Source: Cymbomonas tetramitiformis (Eukaryota > Chlorophyta > Pyramimonadophyceae > Pyramimonadales > Pyramimonadaceae). Taken from it: DNA of 14,809 nucleotides. The DNA is taken from NCBI GenBank assembly GCA_001247695.2, contig LGRX02024594.1:1-14809 (forward strand). The letters are read 5' to 3'. The first letter of the stretch is position 1; every line of letters begins with the position of its first letter. Shown in pieces: positions 12,014-14,809 of the stretch. The position numbers were made by a program, and so were the translations under genes. The notes beneath the pieces were generated by a model. The model did not search any database and was not told the DNA's origin. It saw nothing but the letters and a program-made list of their open reading frames with translations.

Positions 12014-14809
12014 TTAGTCTGGTTCCTTGTCTACTTTAGTTCTATATAGTCTGTTTAGGCTTACTGCAAATCCTGTCGCTAGGTCATGTATTTTCCTGAG
12101 TAGGTGTAGGGCTTCTTGTTTGTCGAATCCTAAATGTTTGGTCAGTATTTTCTCCGTGTGTTCGTATATCGTTCCCGTATTGCCGAATACCATCACGTGT
12201 AGCGTTACCTTGTAGCCATATAGTTCTAGTAGTTTTACTAGCGGTGTGTATTTTGTGTACTTCGTCTTTAGTGCTTCCTCCCAACTCATTTCGTCTGTGT
12301 ATGTTACCTCTATCAGGTGTATGTGGCCCGCTTCCGTCATTGCCTTTTGGTGTGTGTACCCAGGCTGCTCATTCCCCTTTTCAGTTCCCTCTAGCATTAC
12401 TATGTCCACGTAGTGTGGTATGGTGTCCTTTCCGTGTGCTGGTGCCGGTGTGTTTCGTCCGTCCAGTCTGCATTGCCCCCTTGTGAGGAGGAAGTCTTCT
12501 ATTGGTCTCCCGTTGTTCATTCCTTTCCCTTTTTTTCCCGCATGGGTTCTTATTACACATCCTCCTTTCCTGCCTTTGCTAATTGCTTTCGCTATCATTT
12601 TGGTGGTCTCATCCGACCTGCTTATTACCATGTTCTTTATCTCCCTCTCTGTGCATCCTCCCAGCACATGGGCTGTGCGTATGAATCCTCCCGCGTTTAC
12701 TTGTCTGGGCATCCCGCAGCATTTGCATTTTTGCGACCTTCTCCCTCCTTGCTGCTTCTTGTATGGTCCCGCTGGTAGTTTGTTCGCCCGGCATCTTAGC
12801 AGGACTGTCACGTCTTTCTCGTTTAGGTATTCCGTTCCCTTCTTCCAGTATCCATTAGAGAGCTTGTGCATGGCTTTATCACCTTTGAGGTGCTGCATGT
12901 ATTTTTCTGGCTTTTCTTGTGTTGCTGTCAGTATTTTTTCCCTCGAGGACTTTCTCCATTCCTTCACTTGGTATACTTCCTTTTGCGCTGCTTCCTGGTC
13001 CTGTACCATTTCCTGGAGTGCTCTCCATTCTTCCTGTGCTTCCTCCTGTTGTTGGGCCATTTCTCTGAGCTCGGCTGCGGTGTCCTGCTGTGTTGTCGTG
13101 TCCACATTCTGTGTTTCCGGTAGCTTCAGTTTCTGGGTTGACCCTTGTGCAGTTTCTCCTTGGGCTTCCCTCGGCCCTTCAGCTTCCCGTAGGGCTGGTT
13201 GGTCGGGTTTTGCCTGGCTTTGGGTTCTTCTTCGTTTTTGTCTTTCTCCCTGTTCTAATGCCTCCTCTTTCTGTACCGTTCTCGTCTTCCATCCCTGTTC
13301 CTTATTCATTTCTACTCCCCGTGTGCTCTCTTGCCCTTGCCCCCTCTTTTGTTTAGCTTGTTGTGCTGTTTGTGCTTGCTGCTCCTGTATTAATGCCTCC
13401 TCCTCTAATCGTTCCATCCTCTGGAGTTCCAATTCCTCTTCCTGTTCCTGTTGCCATTCTGTTTCATCGGGCCAGGTATCTGCCCAGGCTGTTTCTATTT
13501 CAGTAGGCTCCCGGTTTTTTTGTGCGTATTCTGCCTCCGTCCTCTCAATGCGCTGCCTTTTGGTCTCCCATTCTTCTGGCCCGGTTTCTAGTTTCCTTTT
13601 TAGTCTTTGTATTATGTTTGTTTTTCCCGTCATTTTTGCCTCCCTCACCTTTTTTGTTACATGGTTGAGTATTGCTTGGTGTCCTTCCAGTTGTCTACCA
13701 GTGGCCTCGCATATTGCTAGTAGCATCACTGTATCCGTGTTGTCGTGGTTGAGGCCGTATTCCCCTTCCTCACAGGCCCTTTTTGCCACCTCGTCCGCCA
13801 TTTCATTCCCATGTATTCCCACATGCGCTTTAACCTTGTATAGGGCCACTTTTGTTCCTTCCTTGTTTAGCTTTTGTATTTGTTTCATTATTTTCCACAG
13901 TAGGTCCCTGTGTACGTGCCTTTCAAGCGTGTGCGGCCTTCTTTGCATGTTTTGTATCTGGTAGAGGGAGGTCAGACTATCCGTGCATATGCTGACTTTT
14001 TCTTCTCCCGAGTTTGAGTCTAGTGTCAGTGCCATATATATGGCAGTGAGCTCCGCCCTGTTAACAGTTTGGCATCGTCCGGCCCATCTTTGCATGTGGT
14101 TCATTGCCCGTTCCCCTCTTGGGTCCCAGACACCTGCCGCCGTTACTTCCTCGACTTCCCCGTTTTCCTTTTTGACTTTTCTTTGGCTTCCATCTGTGTA
14201 AAGCATATTGTTTCTGTTATGCCTCCTGTGGGGCGCTGGGTATCCTTTCCCTTGGTTGTCCCACCTGCTTTCTGGTGGTGGTTCTGCTTTCTCCTTTTCA
14301 CCCCTTTCCCACTGCAGCCATTGGTCTCCGTTTATGTGCTCGTCCGTTGTGTCTGGGCCCGCAAATTGTAATGCCCACCTTCTTAGGGCGTCTCTGTTTA
14401 TTTCCTCCCTACTCCACGTGGTGTTAGCTCTTAGTACGTCCATAGTCGTTGGCCTCGGCCCCTTATCCCCTCCTCTGTGCTCCCCTTCTTTTTCCCTGTC
14501 TTCCATCCACCGGTCAATTATCTTCTCTGTGTGGTTTTCCAAGTGGCCGCCTGGTAGTGCTTGCATGACCGGTAGTTCATGGTTCATCCATGGCGCGGAG
14601 TCTATGACGCAATCCTTCTCCCATTCTGTAATTGACCTAGGTCGCCTGTCCGCATCCTTGAGGGTGAGAGGCCTGTGTATGTAGCATGCTCTGCCTATCG
14701 TCCTGACTTTGCTTTGCGGGCACTTGAGAAGGGCCTTGCTGAATATGTCGTGGGTTTTGAGTGCGTCCGGGCAGTATCTTCTCCATCCTGCCGCATTCGC
14801 TACTACCAG
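12014..14809 (-). CDS. LINE polyprotein, C-terminal part: RNase H, coiled coil, zinc finger, restriction-like endonuclease
   Basis: The frame is open to the window end (931 codons visible); the first internal ATG is at 14585-14587 and residues are counted from it. RNase H spans about 128-272 with all four catalytic acids: D132 (YTDGSQ), E179 (NRAELTA), D203 (CTDSLTS) and D265 (GNEMADEVAKRA), plus the KAHVGIHGN loop. Residues ~340-545 are Glu/Gln/Arg-rich, probably coiled coil. A Cys/His finger follows: CKCC at 621-624, then TAHVLGGC with H640 and C645. The C-terminal domain has RSDETTKMIAKAI (657-669), VDIVM with D728, HLIEVTY with E760, and ALKTKYTKYTPL with K774/K777, the signature of the PD-(D/E)XK endonuclease of R2/R4/NeSL-type LINEs, ending in the VMVFGNTGTI segment. 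RNase H removes RNA from the hybrid and the endonuclease nicks the target. No frameshift or premature stop is seen, so it may be young. Confidence 0.8.
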   Translation of the reverse strand: MVVANAAGWRRYCPDALKTHDIFSKALLKCPQSKVRTIGRACYIHRPLTLKDADRRPRSITEWEKDCVIDSAPWMNHELPVMQALPGGHLENHTEKIIDRWMEDREKEGEHRGGDKGPRPTTMDVLRANTTWSREEINRDALRRWALQFAGPDTTDEHINGDQWLQWERGEKEKAEPPPESRWDNQGKGYPAPHRRHNRNNMLYTDGSQRKVKKENGEVEEVTAAGVWDPRGERAMNHMQRWAGRCQTVNRAELTAIYMALTLDSNSGEEKVSICTDSLTSLYQIQNMQRRPHTLERHVHRDLLWKIMKQIQKLNKEGTKVALYKVKAHVGIHGNEMADEVAKRACEEGEYGLNHDNTDTVMLLAICEATGRQLEGHQAILNHVTKKVREAKMTGKTNIIQRLKRKLETGPEEWETKRQRIERTEAEYAQKNREPTEIETAWADTWPDETEWQQEQEEELELQRMERLEEEALIQEQQAQTAQQAKQKRGQGQESTRGVEMNKEQGWKTRTVQKEEALEQGERQKRRRTQSQAKPDQPALREAEGPREAQGETAQGSTQKLKLPETQNVDTTTQQDTAAELREMAQQQEEAQEEWRALQEMVQDQEAAQKEVYQVKEWRKSSREKILTATQEKPEKYMQHLKGDKAMHKLSNGYWKKGTEYLNEKDVTVLLRCRANKLPAGPYKKQQGGRRSQKCKCCGMPRQVNAGGFIRTAHVLGGCTEREIKNMVISRSDETTKMIAKAISKGRKGGCVIRTHAGKKGKGMNNGRPIEDFLLTRGQCRLDGRNTPAPAHGKDTIPHYVDIVMLEGTEKGNEQPGYTHQKAMTEAGHIHLIEVTYTDEMSWEEALKTKYTKYTPLVKLLELYGYKVTLHVMVFGNTGTIYEHTEKILTKHLGFDKQEALHLLRKIHDLATGFAVSLNRLYRTKVDKEPD
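12143..12625 (-). other. Restriction-like endonuclease (PD-(D/E)XK) domain coding segment
   Basis: Residues about 655-815 match the pattern of the endonuclease of RLE-type LINEs: R-x-D helix, D728, then E760-V, then K-x2-K-Y-x2-L, and a final hydrophobic strand with Gly residues. The catalytic set D728, E760 and one of K774/K777 is present. Identification is from motif order and spacing by eye. Confidence 0.7.
13772..14206 (-). other. RNase H domain coding segment
   Basis: About 145 residues with the D-E-D-D catalytic set complete and the usual spacing, plus the Trp/Gly-rich strand near the start (AAGVWDPRGE). The intact active site argues against long decay. In LINEs this domain follows the reverse transcriptase, which supports the orientation and the missing upstream half. 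Confidence 0.85.

Larger units (their letters stand above)
11935..14809 (-). mobile_element. Non-LTR retrotransposon (LINE), 3' part
   Basis: The minus-strand frame encodes RNase H, a zinc finger and a restriction-like endonuclease, and is followed by a short 3' untranslated tail ending in a T-rich run (CTTTTTCTTTTCTTTT on the minus strand) that abuts the minisatellite. The reverse transcriptase should lie beyond the right edge of the window, since the frame is open to the last base. The domain order RNase H, CCHC, endonuclease recalls Dualen/RandI-type elements of green algae, which combine RNase H with this endonuclease class, but the clade cannot be fixed without the reverse transcriptase. 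Confidence 0.8.

Noticed and set aside
12420..13964. 514-codon plus-strand open frame opposite the LINE
   Set aside because: It is antisense to the Glu/Gln/Lys-rich LINE frame, reads as Ser/Cys/Phe/Leu-rich low-complexity peptide and matches no family. The minus-strand frame has intact catalytic motifs.
1..14809. tRNA or rRNA genes
   Set aside because: No T-arm GGTTCGAATCC-type motif with matching acceptor arms and no rRNA-like conserved blocks were found by eye.

Overview
The window looks like a repeat-rich stretch of a eukaryotic nuclear genome. There is no bacterial gene layout. It holds remains of at least three unrelated retroelements, a small DNA-transposon derivative and several minisatellites, separated by AT-richer DNA with no convincing gene. 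The Gag style of the two LTR-type elements, and a LINE carrying RNase H plus a C-terminal restriction-like endonuclease, would fit an alga. A red macroalga is my guess, but nothing in the sequence proves the host.

Positions 1-5694 are a Ty1/copia-like LTR retrotransposon. Its terminal repeats (1-169 and 5524-5694) differ only by one CA dinucleotide, so the insertion is young. One intact 1605-codon frame (605-5422) encodes Gag with a CCHC zinc knuckle, an unusually long Ser/Pro/Thr-rich middle with two hydrophobic segments, an aspartic protease (DSGATGN), and an integrase with its HHCC finger and two catalytic Asp. The frame stops just before the expected integrase Glu. Only about 100 bp, including a three-copy 26-bp repeat, separate it from the 3' LTR, so reverse transcriptase and RNase H are absent. 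It can be mobile only if a complete relative supplies them.

Positions 5695-9230 contain no gene I can defend. They hold a pogo/Tc1-mariner-type MITE (5974-6141, TA target site), a 22-bp palindromic tandem repeat (6984-7105, with a lone relative at 7758), and a possible polypurine tract plus LTR start near 7957-7992. A 10-bp minisatellite running into a 60-bp tandem duplication (about 7990-8173) and several strong hairpins follow.

Positions 9236-10860 (minus strand) carry a GC-rich, gag-only gene of 522 codons. It is distantly related to the Gag in the first element and has a variant Cx2Cx9Hx6C finger. There is no pol behind it and an A-run follows its 3' end. It may be a dead element, a non-autonomous element, a retrocopy or a domesticated gag.

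Positions 11340-11938 are a minisatellite of roughly 11-bp units (consensus near CGTATGGACAN), organised on its right side into 66-bp higher-order units. Directly against it lies the 3' end of a non-LTR retrotransposon on the minus strand (about 11935 to beyond 14809). Its frame runs open off the window end. It shows an intact RNase H, a Glu/Gln-rich coiled-coil linker, a Cys/His finger and a PD-(D/E)XK-like endonuclease. Having RNase H and a C-terminal restriction-like endonuclease in one LINE, with its 3' end against a minisatellite, is the most interesting combination here and suggests a target-specific element.
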